DNA from: a virus | DNA: 35,653 bases | IMG/VR virus record: IMGVR_UViG_3300033144_002296 | Coordinates: 1-35,653 of that record | Strand: one strand, 5' to 3' | Shown: positions 24,217 to 31,345 of the stretch, one piece after another | Position numbering within the stretch: the first letter of the stretch is position 1 | How the letters are laid out: each line of letters starts with the position of its first letter | Position numbers and translations under genes: made by a program | The notes under the pieces: generated by a model | What the model was told of the DNA's origin: nothing | Database searches by the model: none | The model's input: the letters and a program-made list of their open reading frames with translations, nothing else

Positions 24217-25066
24217 TAGAAGGTGTATCTTTGTAATCATTTATAGATACGCCATAGTGTTCACACAAATTGGTTTTTGTTTCAGAATCTAATGTTGGCC
24301 ATTCACGTATTGAATCTATTATTTTGTCATTATCTCTCTGATCTTTCCAGTCAAGTTTAAATGCATTGGGTCTTATCATATATGCTTTGACCCAATCGGT
24401 AACACACAACGACATTTCATTTTGACTATAATATTCTCTTAGTTCTATCTGTGTCCCAGGACCATTGCCTAGTTCATATACATATTTGTCTGAATGATAT
24501 CTTAACGTTGTTTTTTCAAACGTATCACTATCGCAGTATAAGAACCAATCTTGTATAGCAATATCTTTACCTTGTGCAATACTACTGAGATTTGTATGTA
24601 TTTCTAATCCTGTTGTATAGACAGTTTCTTTTGCTGGCGCAATTGTGTCTATAGGTGTTCCTGATTTACCTCCCCAAAGATGTTTGAGTCTGACTGGCAT
24701 AACATCAGGTCTAGTATCAAATACACAATCATATTTTTGATTTAATTCTTTTTCTCGTAATCTTTTATACGGTAATATAAGTGTGTTCATAAAAGCAGGA
24801 CCAAGATGTCCATTATAATATTTGCCTTCTGGATCACCTTCTAATATACTATTTTCTAGTTCCCAACTTATAATTTGAAAGTTAATTAAATTTCTATTTT
24901 CAAATGTTTCTTTGACTCCTTTGGTATTAGATATGTCCCAAGTTATAAAGTAATAGTCAACATTGTCTGCAATTGCATCATAAAAATCAAATACTTTTGG
25001 CGCATTGAAGTGCCATGTACGAACATGTCCTCTCAGCACTACAGCAATGTTTTTCATTTTCTTCAT
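24200..25066 (-). CDS. Probable glycosyltransferase
   Basis: A 288-residue protein. IAVVLRGHVRTWHFN opens a Rossmann-like strand with the small R-G-H loop seen in some nucleotide-sugar enzymes. YDCVFDTRPDVMPV carries a D-x-R-P-D element, like the R-P-D motif of GT-A-type glycosyltransferases found in capsule loci. It closes a seven-gene overlapping operon with a nucleotidyltransferase, cupin and phosphosugar genes, which supports a glycan role. A start at the internal ATG (residue 4) is equally possible. Confidence 0.65.
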   Translation of the reverse strand: MKKMKNIAVVLRGHVRTWHFNAPKVFDFYDAIADNVDYYFITWDISNTKGVKETFENRNLINFQIISWELENSILEGDPEGKYYNGHLGPAFMNTLILPYKRLREKELNQKYDCVFDTRPDVMPVRLKHLWGGKSGTPIDTIAPAKETVYTTGLEIHTNLSSIAQGKDIAIQDWFLYCDSDTFEKTTLRYHSDKYVYELGNGPGTQIELREYYSQNEMSLCVTDWVKAYMIRPNAFKLDWKDQRDNDKIIDSIREWPTLDSETKTNLCEHYGVSINDYKDTPSITCKI

Positions 25067-25302
25067 CGTCTTTTCTTTTTAGTCTTCTTTACAGTTTTTC
25101 TCTTTATGGGCGATAATTCATCTATGTAATCCCAATCTTCTCTGAACAAACAAAAACGTCTGTTCTTATCAACTGTTTCATAAACAAATTGCATTGCTAA
25201 CATCTGTACAACTTTACCTTCAAATCTACCGTTGAGTTTACATATGTGATATATTAAGTCTCCTACTTGTGGATTCTTTTTACTTTTCTTTTTGATTACC
25301 AT
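25063..25302 (-). CDS. Small basic SH3-like protein, function unknown
   Basis: A 79-residue protein with Lys-rich ends (KKKSKKN, KKTKKKRR) around a compact core (VGDLIYHICKLNGRFEGKVV) that looks like a KOW/SH3-type barrel. It overlaps its neighbours by 7 and 4 bases within the glycan operon. It may bind nucleic acid or act as an adaptor; its presence in a glycan operon is unexplained. Confidence 0.65.
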   Translation of the reverse strand: MVIKKKSKKNPQVGDLIYHICKLNGRFEGKVVQMLAMQFVYETVDKNRRFCLFREDWDYIDELSPIKRKTVKKTKKKRR

Positions 25303-26135
25303 AACTTACTCTCTATACATTGTTGATATAAATATTCAGCCCAGTGTTTGTGTCCTTTAGCACTAGGATGAAAAATAATAAAAACTTCTTCAGCAGTTCC
25401 TTTAGTTAGCATATGTTGCCATGCTGTCGTATCTCGTATAAATGATTTGTTATCTATTGCTTCCCAAAGTGCTTTATCACCTGGGGTAATCTTATGAAAG
25501 TTCTTTTCATATTCTTCATCGTCCCATTGAGATATCATCTTTTCATGGTGATGATAAAATGCTTGATGCATAATAAACTTTATGTTATACATTTCTAATA
25601 TCTTTGACATCTGCCAAACTTGATTAATGTGTCTATGAATAAACTCAGACTCTGACCAAAACTTATCAAAATATAATCGAAAGAATTGATTTAAATCTTC
25701 ATCTCCTTCATGGTCTTGATCCATACTCCAGGGACCAAAAGGAATATAATGCTCATTAAATCCTGTCTCACTATGTCGCCATGGCTTTCTAGTATAAAAT
25801 TCTCTACGTTCAGGACTAGTCCAGCCTATAGATATGAATAAGTCCGCAGTATCTCTACCTGTAAGATACCCTTCTGTAGACAACCATTCTATTAATCTTC
25901 TAGTTATCGAATCGTTTGACAATGACGGGTCACTTAAATCAATTAGTTCATCAGCATTCATCATGTCTGCAAAACGATTAATATATCTATTCTTTAATCT
26001 ATATTCTATGTTCTCTGGTATGCTTTGTCGTTCAAATCCGCCACCGGGTAAATTCATAATTGGTTCTGGATCTATAGCAGGGTCTACTAATTCTGCTCCC
26101 CAACACCAACTATCTCCACAGCCTACTAGTCTCAT
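25296..26135 (-). CDS. SGNH-hydrolase-like protein
   Basis: A 279-residue protein. VGCGDSWCWG at the N-terminus carries the nucleophile (S9), and FHPSAKGHKHWAEYL near the C-terminus gives the P-S-x-x-G-H form of block V that holds the catalytic His. SGNH proteins in polysaccharide loci often add or remove acyl groups. It overlaps the phosphodiesterase-like gene by 4 bases. It is not closely similar by eye to the first SGNH protein at 9004. Confidence 0.75.
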   Translation of the reverse strand: MRLVGCGDSWCWGAELVDPAIDPEPIMNLPGGGFERQSIPENIEYRLKNRYINRFADMMNADELIDLSDPSLSNDSITRRLIEWLSTEGYLTGRDTADLFISIGWTSPERREFYTRKPWRHSETGFNEHYIPFGPWSMDQDHEGDEDLNQFFRLYFDKFWSESEFIHRHINQVWQMSKILEMYNIKFIMHQAFYHHHEKMISQWDDEEYEKNFHKITPGDKALWEAIDNKSFIRDTTAWQHMLTKGTAEEVFIIFHPSAKGHKHWAEYLYQQCIESKLW

Positions 26136-26587
26136 GCTCTCATCACTTTAATCTTTTGTACGTAGTCACTGCAAATACCTGCACAGTTTACATTTAATGT
26201 ATTCTTTAATGTTTCATCTGCTACTTCTGGCATAACCATAATGCTACGCCCAGTTAAATCTCTGCCGATGTTAGTCCATATATATTTCTTATTAGTTAAT
26301 GTATAGTCATCAACGTTGTGCCAAAATGCATTCGTTTCATTTAGTTCTATTCCACCAAAGAAACGCAATGCTTCTATATTTTTACAATGTAACCAGCATT
26401 TTTTATTTAAATCTAACAGAGTTCCTTTATACTGAGGCCCATCATGTCCATAGAATATCTCTCCATCAACTACCCACACATCAATTTCTACATCAAATCC
26501 TAAGTTCAGTGCTTCTTTAATATGATCAGGATGATTTTCTTGTGCAGACGGCCCGTTGATGTTTCCTCTGTGTGCTATAAGTTTCAT
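26132..26587 (-). CDS. Glycerophosphodiester phosphodiesterase-like protein
   Basis: A 151-residue protein from ATG 26587, chosen because it forms an ATGA overlap with the previous gene. LIAHRGN, ENHPDHI, DVEIDVW and FYGHD follow the GDPD catalytic order (HR...E...E-x-D...H). It is short for the family (usually about 250), so the barrel may be trimmed. The substrate could be a glycerophosphoryl group on a glycan. Confidence 0.75.
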   Translation of the reverse strand: MKLIAHRGNINGPSAQENHPDHIKEALNLGFDVEIDVWVVDGEIFYGHDGPQYKGTLLDLNKKCWLHCKNIEALRFFGGIELNETNAFWHNVDDYTLTNKKYIWTNIGRDLTGRSIMVMPEVADETLKNTLNVNCAGICSDYVQKIKVMRA

Positions 26588-27306
26588 AATGTTTTTAGTA
26601 TTTCCCAAGTTTCTTTGTAGCCGTTATCTATTTTATAAGTTTTGCCTCTATTGTCAGGTAACCACTCTATTTTTGTTACAAGAGGAGTATCGATACCGTA
26701 CTTGCCATACTGGTCACAAAAAAAGATGATATTGTCTTCTCCATTATCTATCAATTCTATTATTTGACCTTTGTTTGCACCACGCAAACAGATATCAATA
26801 CTCACACTTCCACCTGCATATGCTTCAAGTCTAGGAAAATTATCATTTAGTTGAATGATAAAGTTTTCTCTTTCTTTATATAACTTATCATGGTCCATGT
26901 AATGACTTCTAAGTTTTCTGTCTTTGCTTCTAGTTGCTAGAGAAAAGTTATAACTACCTTGTCTTTTTTCTATGACTGTATCGAAATCAGGTTTTTGATC
27001 ATATATACTTCTGCTCCAAAAACTATAGAAGTGAGCCATTTCTTCGTCATTAAATTCAAATTCATTAATCAAAACTTCCCCACCTGCAGGAGGATAGATC
27101 GCATTACCCATACAATGAAAGCCGATATGCTGATGATCAGGAATTGCTTTACCGATTTGATCTATTGTTTTTTCTTTATGACTGCCTGTAATTAGATAAT
27201 ATTCTTTATCTCTTGCCCACCACTCAAAATAGTCTTTAAACTCTTTGTCTATATATTGACCAGTGTCGCAGAGTACACCGTCGACATCAAAAATATATTT
27301 GTTCAT
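26584..27306 (-). CDS. HAD-superfamily phosphatase/phosphomannomutase-like
   Basis: A 240-residue protein. YIFDVDGVLCDTG has the nucleophile D7 and acid D9 of the HAD fold, YLITGSHKEKT is motif II, and GGSVSIDICLRGANKGQII matches the cap region and Lys of eukaryote-type phosphomannomutases and related HAD-IIB enzymes. It probably interconverts or dephosphorylates a sugar phosphate. It has 4-base overlaps on both sides. Confidence 0.82.
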   Translation of the reverse strand: MNKYIFDVDGVLCDTGQYIDKEFKDYFEWWARDKEYYLITGSHKEKTIDQIGKAIPDHQHIGFHCMGNAIYPPAGGEVLINEFEFNDEEMAHFYSFWSRSIYDQKPDFDTVIEKRQGSYNFSLATRSKDRKLRSHYMDHDKLYKERENFIIQLNDNFPRLEAYAGGSVSIDICLRGANKGQIIELIDNGEDNIIFFCDQYGKYGIDTPLVTKIEWLPDNRGKTYKIDNGYKETWEILKTL

Positions 27307-27623
27307 ACAAGGTACTTATCCTTTGAGTCGCCGGGCACTTTAATACAGACAATCGTACAGTCTTCATAAAATGTTGGGTCAGCAACTTCATTGGGTTCGA
27401 TTATAAATGTATCGCCTTCTTCTAATTCAGTATTGCAGACATTCATTCTGCCTTTGATTAAAATATTATACTCTGTGCCTTGTTTATGATAGTGGGCAGG
27501 CCATTGCTCACCTTTAAGATGTGTTAAGATACCTACTTCAAAATCTTTAGTTTTTAATAGACTGGGTTCAAAATCACCAATGACCCAACCTCTAGTTGTG
27601 TCTGATAATTTCCCGGTGATCAC
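27303..27623 (-). CDS. Cupin-domain protein
   Basis: A 106-residue single cupin barrel: GEQWPAHYHKQGTEYNILIKG contains the H-x-H-x(4)-E motif and LEEGDTFIIEPNEVAD is the second motif (with Glu/Asn where His is usual). Small cupins in sugar operons are often isomerases or epimerases, but regulatory ones exist. Position between a nucleotidyltransferase and an HAD sugar enzyme supports sugar metabolism. Confidence 0.82.
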   Translation of the reverse strand: MITGKLSDTTRGWVIGDFEPSLLKTKDFEVGILTHLKGEQWPAHYHKQGTEYNILIKGRMNVCNTELEEGDTFIIEPNEVADPTFYEDCTIVCIKVPGDSKDKYLV

Positions 27624-28327
27624 TTTTGTAGATATTCTTCTAAGTCTTTTGGAGTGCCTATGAATGAGATGTCATCAGGCATAATTTGATAGAAGCCTGC
27701 ATCTCCGTTAAACCAGTTATATACAGGACCTATATAGTATTCTCCTTGAGACTTGACACCTGACTGCATCATTAAACGAGTGCTTACTACAAAGTCTTTA
27801 CCTTTCTTAAAGTAATGAAGACCTGTCAGTGCCATGTTACCTGCTTGAGGTTCTTTTTCAAAGATAGTGCCCGATACTAAATCTAAGAAACTATGTTTTG
27901 GATCATCACTTTCTACCGTAATAATACCTGCATCATGCTCTCTTAGTTTTTCAAATACTTCATCACGTAATTTAGGATCCCAATGCATAATCTGATCACA
28001 GTTTGCAATTAATAATTCTTCATCATTCTCAATAAAGTTTACTGCTTGAATTGCAGTTTGTGCGGCTCCTTCTGTATGACCTACAACAATGAGTACTGTA
28101 CAACCAGGGAACTCATCTTGTAAACGAGTACCCAAATCTCTATGGGTATCATTTATCATATCCTCTGGTAGTAAAAAGATGAACTTGTTGTCTGGGCTAT
28201 CTAGTCCTAGACTTCTAGCGGCCGCTACCAACATAGGGTCGCCATTAACGTCTATTAAGTTTTTAGGTTGGTCATAGTGTCCCTTAAAACGAGACCCTCT
28301 TCCTGCGGCTGGTATTAATATGTTCAT
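27620..28327 (-). CDS. Sugar-phosphate nucleotidyltransferase
   Basis: A 235-residue protein from ATG 28327; a longer reading to 28381 would run past the late motif. MNILIPAAGRGSRF is the nucleotide-binding loop of GlmU/RmlA-type enzymes; QPKNLIDVNGDPML is the Lys-containing signature and ANCDQIM the metal-binding Asp. It activates a sugar or alditol phosphate to the NDP form and is the first gene of the seven-gene operon. Confidence 0.9.
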   Translation of the reverse strand: MNILIPAAGRGSRFKGHYDQPKNLIDVNGDPMLVAAARSLGLDSPDNKFIFLLPEDMINDTHRDLGTRLQDEFPGCTVLIVVGHTEGAAQTAIQAVNFIENDEELLIANCDQIMHWDPKLRDEVFEKLREHDAGIITVESDDPKHSFLDLVSGTIFEKEPQAGNMALTGLHYFKKGKDFVVSTRLMMQSGVKSQGEYYIGPVYNWFNGDAGFYQIMPDDISFIGTPKDLEEYLQK

Positions 28328-28332
28328 GTATA

Positions 28333-28340
28333 TATTTAGT
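28333..28340 (-). promoter_or_regulatory. Late-type promoter motif (ACTAAATA) for the glycan operon
   Basis: A minus-strand ACTAAATA ends 5 bases before the nucleotidyltransferase ATG. Spacing to the start codon is the same as at 17981 and 21343. Confidence 0.4.
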
Positions 28341-28374
28341 AGGTTTTTAGACTGCAAAAAATTTTTAAAAAGGC

Positions 28375-28403
28375 TTGACATTTGGGTTAAAATGCCGTAT
28401 AAT
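28375..28403 (+). promoter_or_regulatory. Consensus sigma70 promoter
   Basis: TTGACA 28375-28380, 17-base spacer, TATAAT 28398-28403; both boxes are perfect. It is preceded by AAAAAGGC, as are the two other early promoters at 33211 and 33796, but its spacer has only part of their palindrome (TTTGGGTTAAA). Confidence 0.85.
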
Positions 28404-28430
28404 GATATATAGATTAAAAAGGATAGAAAA

Positions 28431-29033
28431 ATGTCTCATTTCTTTACAGCAGACTTGCATTTTGGTCACAATAATGTGATCAACTTCACTAATCCGGATG
28501 GCACAAGATGTCGTCCGTACGATACCGTGCAGGATATGGAAGATGCTATGATTCAAATGCATAATGAGATTGTAAAGCCCACAGATAAAGTCTACATGCT
28601 AGGCGATATTGCTTTCAACAACAGAGGACTTGAGAAAGTCAAGCAAATGAATGGCATCAAAATACTTGTCAAGGGCAATCACGACCAATTGAAGTTGAAC
28701 AAGTACGTTGATGTATTCAAAGATGTCCGAGGATGTCATGTAACTAACGGTTTAGTGTTTACACATATTCCAATACATGTTGATCAGTTAGGCAGATTTG
28801 GGTGCAACGTACACGGTCACTTACATGGTGGTAGAGTTAAGCAAGGTGATCAAATTGATCCTAGGTTCTTGTGTGTCTCTGTTGAGCATACTGACTTAAA
28901 GCCTATTTCTTTTGAAGATATGGTTGATAGAATAGTAGCACAAGGTGGAAAAATGGGCATGATAGATGGGAACGGACCACAGAACGAGAAAAAAGTTCAG
29001 GCTACCCAAAATGCTTTATTTAACTCACACTAG
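28431..29033 (+). CDS. Calcineurin-like metallophosphoesterase
   Basis: A 200-residue protein with the full metal-ligand set: TADLHFGH (D8, H10), LGDIAF (D59), GNHD (83-85), FTHIPIH, and HGHLHGG. It is a cytoplasmic phosphoesterase of the kind found in marine T4-like phages. An AAAGGA site and a consensus sigma70 promoter precede it, so it is probably early. Substrates could be nucleotides or phosphorylated ends; not determined. Confidence 0.93.
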   Translation: MSHFFTADLHFGHNNVINFTNPDGTRCRPYDTVQDMEDAMIQMHNEIVKPTDKVYMLGDIAFNNRGLEKVKQMNGIKILVKGNHDQLKLNKYVDVFKDVRGCHVTNGLVFTHIPIHVDQLGRFGCNVHGHLHGGRVKQGDQIDPRFLCVSVEHTDLKPISFEDMVDRIVAQGGKMGMIDGNGPQNEKKVQATQNALFNSH

Positions 29034-29050
29034 GTTATATAATATCACAC

Positions 29051-29175
29051 ATGACACAAAACGTTAAATTGCTATCTATTGCTAAGGGTTGTGTCAAACA
29101 ATTTGAGTCTCGTCAGGCGCCCGCTGAAGGGCTAGGTAAGTCTTAAGATTTACACTGTTTGAGACTCTCTTTTTT
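29051..29175 (+). ncRNA. Candidate structured RNA with intrinsic terminator
   Basis: A TATAAT box at 29038-29043 would start transcription at about 29050. The following 125 bases fold neatly: TGACACAA (29052-29059) pairs with TTGTGTCA (29089-29096); GAGTCTC (29105-29111) pairs with GAGACTC (29161-29167) and encloses two hairpins, GCCC/GGGC (29119-29132) and GTAAGTC/GATTTAC (29136-29153); six T residues end the unit. A 31-codon ORF (29051-29146, no ribosome binding site) covers part of it, so a small coding gene is the alternative. Confidence 0.5.
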
Positions 29176-29184
29176 AAGGAATAA

Positions 29185-29328
29185 ATGGAAGCAGTAAAAG
29201 AATCAAAGCCAACGCAAAAAGGTAGATTTTGGTGTCATATCAGAAAGGACTTTTATAGTTGGGACGAACTCATCGCATATTACAGAATGTGCGATTTAAT
29301 TGAAAAACAAAATCAAAGAAAGGGCTAA
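29185..29328 (+). CDS. Small protein, 47 residues, function unknown
   Basis: ATG 29185 has a TAAGGA site just before. The product starts MEAVKESKPTQKGRFWCHIR and has an aromatic, basic middle (FWCHIRKDFYSWDELIAYYR). It is followed 2 bases after its stop by the next gene. No domain is recognised; the ribosome binding site and tight spacing support it. Confidence 0.6.
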   Translation: MEAVKESKPTQKGRFWCHIRKDFYSWDELIAYYRMCDLIEKQNQRKG

Positions 29329-29330
29329 TT

Positions 29331-29645
29331 ATGACAATAATGACTCCGGATCAAAATTGGACTGATGAAGAATGGAACAGTTTTAGATCACAAGTGAAAG
29401 ATGTACTCGTTAAGGATATTGTAGAAGTTACTTTTACAAAAATCAACGGCGATGAACGTGTAATGACATGCACACTACATCCTGACAATTTACCGAAGCC
29501 AGTTATCAAAGAAGGCGAAGACAAGAAAGAAAGGGTAATTAAGAATCCTGAAAATAGTCTTGCTGTTTTTGATATGAAGGCAGAAGGTTGGAGAAGTTTT
29601 GTAATAAGGAATATCAAATCAGTCAATACAAGCCCGCGCCTGTAA
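29331..29645 (+). CDS. WYL_2-like (Sm/SH3 fold) phage protein
   Basis: A 104-residue protein. VEVTFTKINGDERVMTCTL, LP near residue 54, and a C-terminal VFDMKAEGWRSFVIRNI match the pattern of the phage WYL_2 family (small Sm-like SH3 beta barrel), which I recall as PF10902. These proteins have no settled function. The last 10 bases of the gene form the 5' acceptor strand of tRNA-Arg, so tRNA processing would cut the message at its end. Confidence 0.75.
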   Translation: MTIMTPDQNWTDEEWNSFRSQVKDVLVKDIVEVTFTKINGDERVMTCTLHPDNLPKPVIKEGEDKKERVIKNPENSLAVFDMKAEGWRSFVIRNIKSVNTSPRL

Positions 29646-29712
29646 CTCAGTTGGATAGAGTACCTGGCTACGAACCAGGAAGTCGGAGGTTCGAATCCTT
29701 CCAGGCGCGCCA
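29636..29712 (+). tRNA. tRNA-Arg (anticodon ACG), CCA encoded
   Basis: A 77-base cloverleaf. The acceptor GCGCCTG pairs with CAGGCGC, the anticodon loop CTACGAA holds ACG (needs inosine editing to read CGC/CGA), the T arm is GGAGG-TTCGAAT-CCTTC (one G-U), and GCCA ends it. Confidence 0.95.
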
Positions 29713-29800
29713 AGTTCAATCAACGTAAGGAAACAAAACCAGGAAGTCGGAGGTTCGAATCCTTCCAGGCGCGCCAAGTTCAATCAACGTAAGGAAACAA
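29673..29800. repeat. Tandem 64-base direct duplication including the tRNA-Arg 3' half
   Basis: Bases 29673-29736 are repeated exactly at 29737-29800. Each unit holds the tRNA-Arg sequence from the anticodon 3' strand to CCA plus 24 bases of spacer. The second unit is a tRNA 3' half with no 5' half, so it cannot fold to a tRNA. Confidence 0.95.
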
Positions 29801-29809
29801 AAAGTTTAA

Positions 29810-29885
29810 CCGCTCTTAGTTCAGTGGATAGAACAACTGCCTTCTAAGCAGTAGGTCCCAGGTTCGAATCCTGGAGGGCGGGCCA
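29810..29885 (+). tRNA. tRNA-Arg (anticodon UCU), CCA encoded
   Basis: A 76-base cloverleaf. The acceptor CCGCTCT pairs with AGGGCGG (one G-U), the anticodon loop CTTCTAA holds TCT, the T arm is CCAGG-TTCGAAT-CCTGG, and GCCA ends it. It reads AGA, a common Arg codon in AT-rich phage genes. Confidence 0.94.
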
Positions 29886-29889
29886 GTTT

Positions 29890-29958
29890 GGGGTACGGCT
29901 AGAACAACACTAGCCTCAACCGGATGCTTGAGACATGCAAATCCTGTCACTCTGCCCC
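29890..29958 (+). ncRNA. tRNA-like four-way-junction RNA of unknown type
   Basis: Lies between two tRNA genes and folds into a cloverleaf shape without being a normal tRNA: GGGGTA/TGCCCC closes it; GGCTAG/CTAGCC has loop AACAACA; TCAA/TTGA has an 8-base loop; GACA/TGTC has a T-loop-like TGCAAATCC. The D-loop GG, a 7-base anticodon loop, a variable region and 3' CCA are missing. It may be a decayed tRNA or a distinct small RNA. Confidence 0.45.
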
Positions 29959-29969
29959 TCCCCATAAAT

Positions 29970-30043
29970 AGGCGACTAGTGTAACGGTAGCACGGGACTC
30001 TCCAAAAGTTCTAGTCGGGGTTCAAATCCCTGGTCGTCTGCCA
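29970..30043 (+). tRNA. tRNA-Trp (anticodon CCA), 3' CCA encoded
   Basis: A 74-base cloverleaf. The acceptor AGGCGAC pairs with GTCGTCT, the anticodon stem GGACT/AGTTC holds loop CTCCAAA with CCA, the T loop is TTCAAAT, and GCCA ends it. Phage-encoded tRNA-Trp is less usual than Arg or Leu. Confidence 0.9.
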
Positions 30044-30059
30044 ACTTTAGGAGAAGAAA

Positions 30060-30224
30060 ATGAAAACATTCAAAAGAAGGGTGTATAAATTTAGCAATCA
30101 GTGGACGCACGAAAAAACTATTTACTTGCTTCCGTCAGTTTCTATCAGTATGCATGAGTATTGCTTAGACATTTCGTTTTTGTGTTTTAAGTTTTACACA
30201 TTTGTGGAGTACAAATATGGCTAA
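30060..30224 (+). CDS. Small basic aromatic protein, 54 residues, function unknown
   Basis: ATG 30060 follows a TAGGAGAAG site. The product starts MKTFKRRVYKFSNQWTHEKT; its second half is Cys/Phe/Tyr-rich (HEYCLDISFLCFKFYTFVEY) and moderately hydrophobic. It overlaps the next gene by 8 bases. No family is recognised. Confidence 0.6.
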   Translation: MKTFKRRVYKFSNQWTHEKTIYLLPSVSISMHEYCLDISFLCFKFYTFVEYKYG

Positions 30225-30399
30225 GAAAAAAGAAAGGATCCCCATGAAGGGAGGGGACGAATTTGATGCTCTTACTAAGGCTCGCAAGTATTATGTTTAT
30301 CTAACTCGTTCCGGTGTTGCAAAAAAGATTAAACAGCAATACAACAAACGTTTTAGAAAGAAACAAAAGCAAGACATCAAAAAAGATTTGGGCACATGA
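30217..30399 (+). CDS. Small Lys/Arg-rich protein, 60 residues
   Basis: ATG 30217 has GTGGAG upstream and overlaps the previous ORF by 8 bases. About a third of the residues are Lys or Arg, and residues 20-55 (KARKYYVYLTRSGVAKKIKQ onward) look helical. A nucleic-acid role is possible. Its TGA stop overlaps the ATG at 30396 (ATGA), which links it to the deoxyhypusine synthase-like gene. Confidence 0.65.
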   Translation: MAKKKERIPMKGGDEFDALTKARKYYVYLTRSGVAKKIKQQYNKRFRKKQKQDIKKDLGT

Positions 30400-31345
30400 A
30401 AATGTGTAGGTCCAAAAAGTAGAACATATTGATATTACCAAATTAGATTTAACAGACTACGTTGACTCATTAAAGAACACATCTTTCTCGTCCAGAGAAA
30501 TTTACAATGCTTGCCAAATCTATAAAGATATGATAGATGATCCTGACTGTACAATCATCTTAACGATTGCAGGATCAACGCAAGCCGCAGGTTGTCTTCA
30601 ACTATATAGAGACCTAGTCAAATATAAAATGGTTGACATTATAGTTGCAACTGGTGCTAGTGTTATTGATATGGATTTGTATGAAGCCCTAGGCTTTCAT
30701 CATTATATCGGCACATCAAAAGTTGATGACAATGAACTAAGGGAACAGGGCATTGATAGAATCTATGACACTTATATCTATGAAGAAGACTTAAAGAAAG
30801 TTGATCAATATATTTGTGACATTGCAACTGATTATGGTGAACCCAAGCCACAAAGTTCTAGTGAATTCTTGCATCTATTAGGAGAAAAAACTCCAAACAG
30901 TTTAGTAAATGAATGTTACAAAGCAGATGTACCTATCTTTTGTCCTGCTCTAAATGATAGTGCCGCAGGGTTCGGTCTATTAAAACATAAAGTTGAAAAC
31001 GAACGCCATGTTATTATAGATAGTGTACAAGACTTAAAAGAATTGACAGAATTAAAGATTAACGCAAATAGTACAGGTCTGTTTATGATTGGTGGAGGCG
31101 TTCCAAAAAACTTTGCACAAGATATCGTAGTAGCGGCAGAAATGTTAGGGCATGACGTTCCGTTGCACAAATATGCTATACAGTTTACAGTAGCAGATGT
31201 AAGAGACGGTGCATGTAGCAGTAGTACATTAGACGAAGCAAACAGTTGGGGCAAGGTTAGTGATCAAGCAACACAAATGGTATATGGAGAAGCAAGTAGC
31301 ATTTTACCAATTGTCGCAAATTATGCATACGTTAATAAAAAATGA
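30396..31345 (+). CDS. Deoxyhypusine synthase-family protein (likely homospermidine synthase) with apparent -1 frameshift
   Basis: The long frame encodes the NAD-dependent deoxyhypusine synthase fold: LTIAGSTQAAG, VATGASVIDMD, FCPALNDSAAGFG and LDEANSWGKVS, whose Lys is the catalytic lysine. Family similarity starts at KVEHIDI (about base 30416), before any normal start codon in that frame; the first in-frame ATG (30530) would remove 35-40 conserved residues. An ATG at 30396 (ATGA overlap with the previous gene) reads MKMCRSKK then stops at TAG 30420. A -1 shift on CAAAAAG at 30413-30419 would join both. Bacteria lack the eIF5A substrate; bacterial homologues such as cyanobacterial SpeY make homospermidine, and the neighbours are polyamine genes. 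Confidence 0.85.

Noticed and set aside
29351-29719. 122-codon minus-strand frame over tRNA-Arg
   Set aside because: Starts within the antisense of tRNA-Arg and covers the WYL_2-like gene in reverse; the N-terminal peptide is a translated tRNA artefact.
29673-29800. Phage or element attachment site at tRNA-Arg
   Set aside because: A tRNA 3' end copied downstream is typical of att sites, but the two copies are directly adjacent with nothing between, and no integrase gene is present. A simple duplication explains it better.
30530-31345. Deoxyhypusine synthase-like gene starting at ATG 30530
   Set aside because: It would remove a conserved N-terminal part that is clearly present in the same frame upstream and has no ribosome binding site at that ATG.
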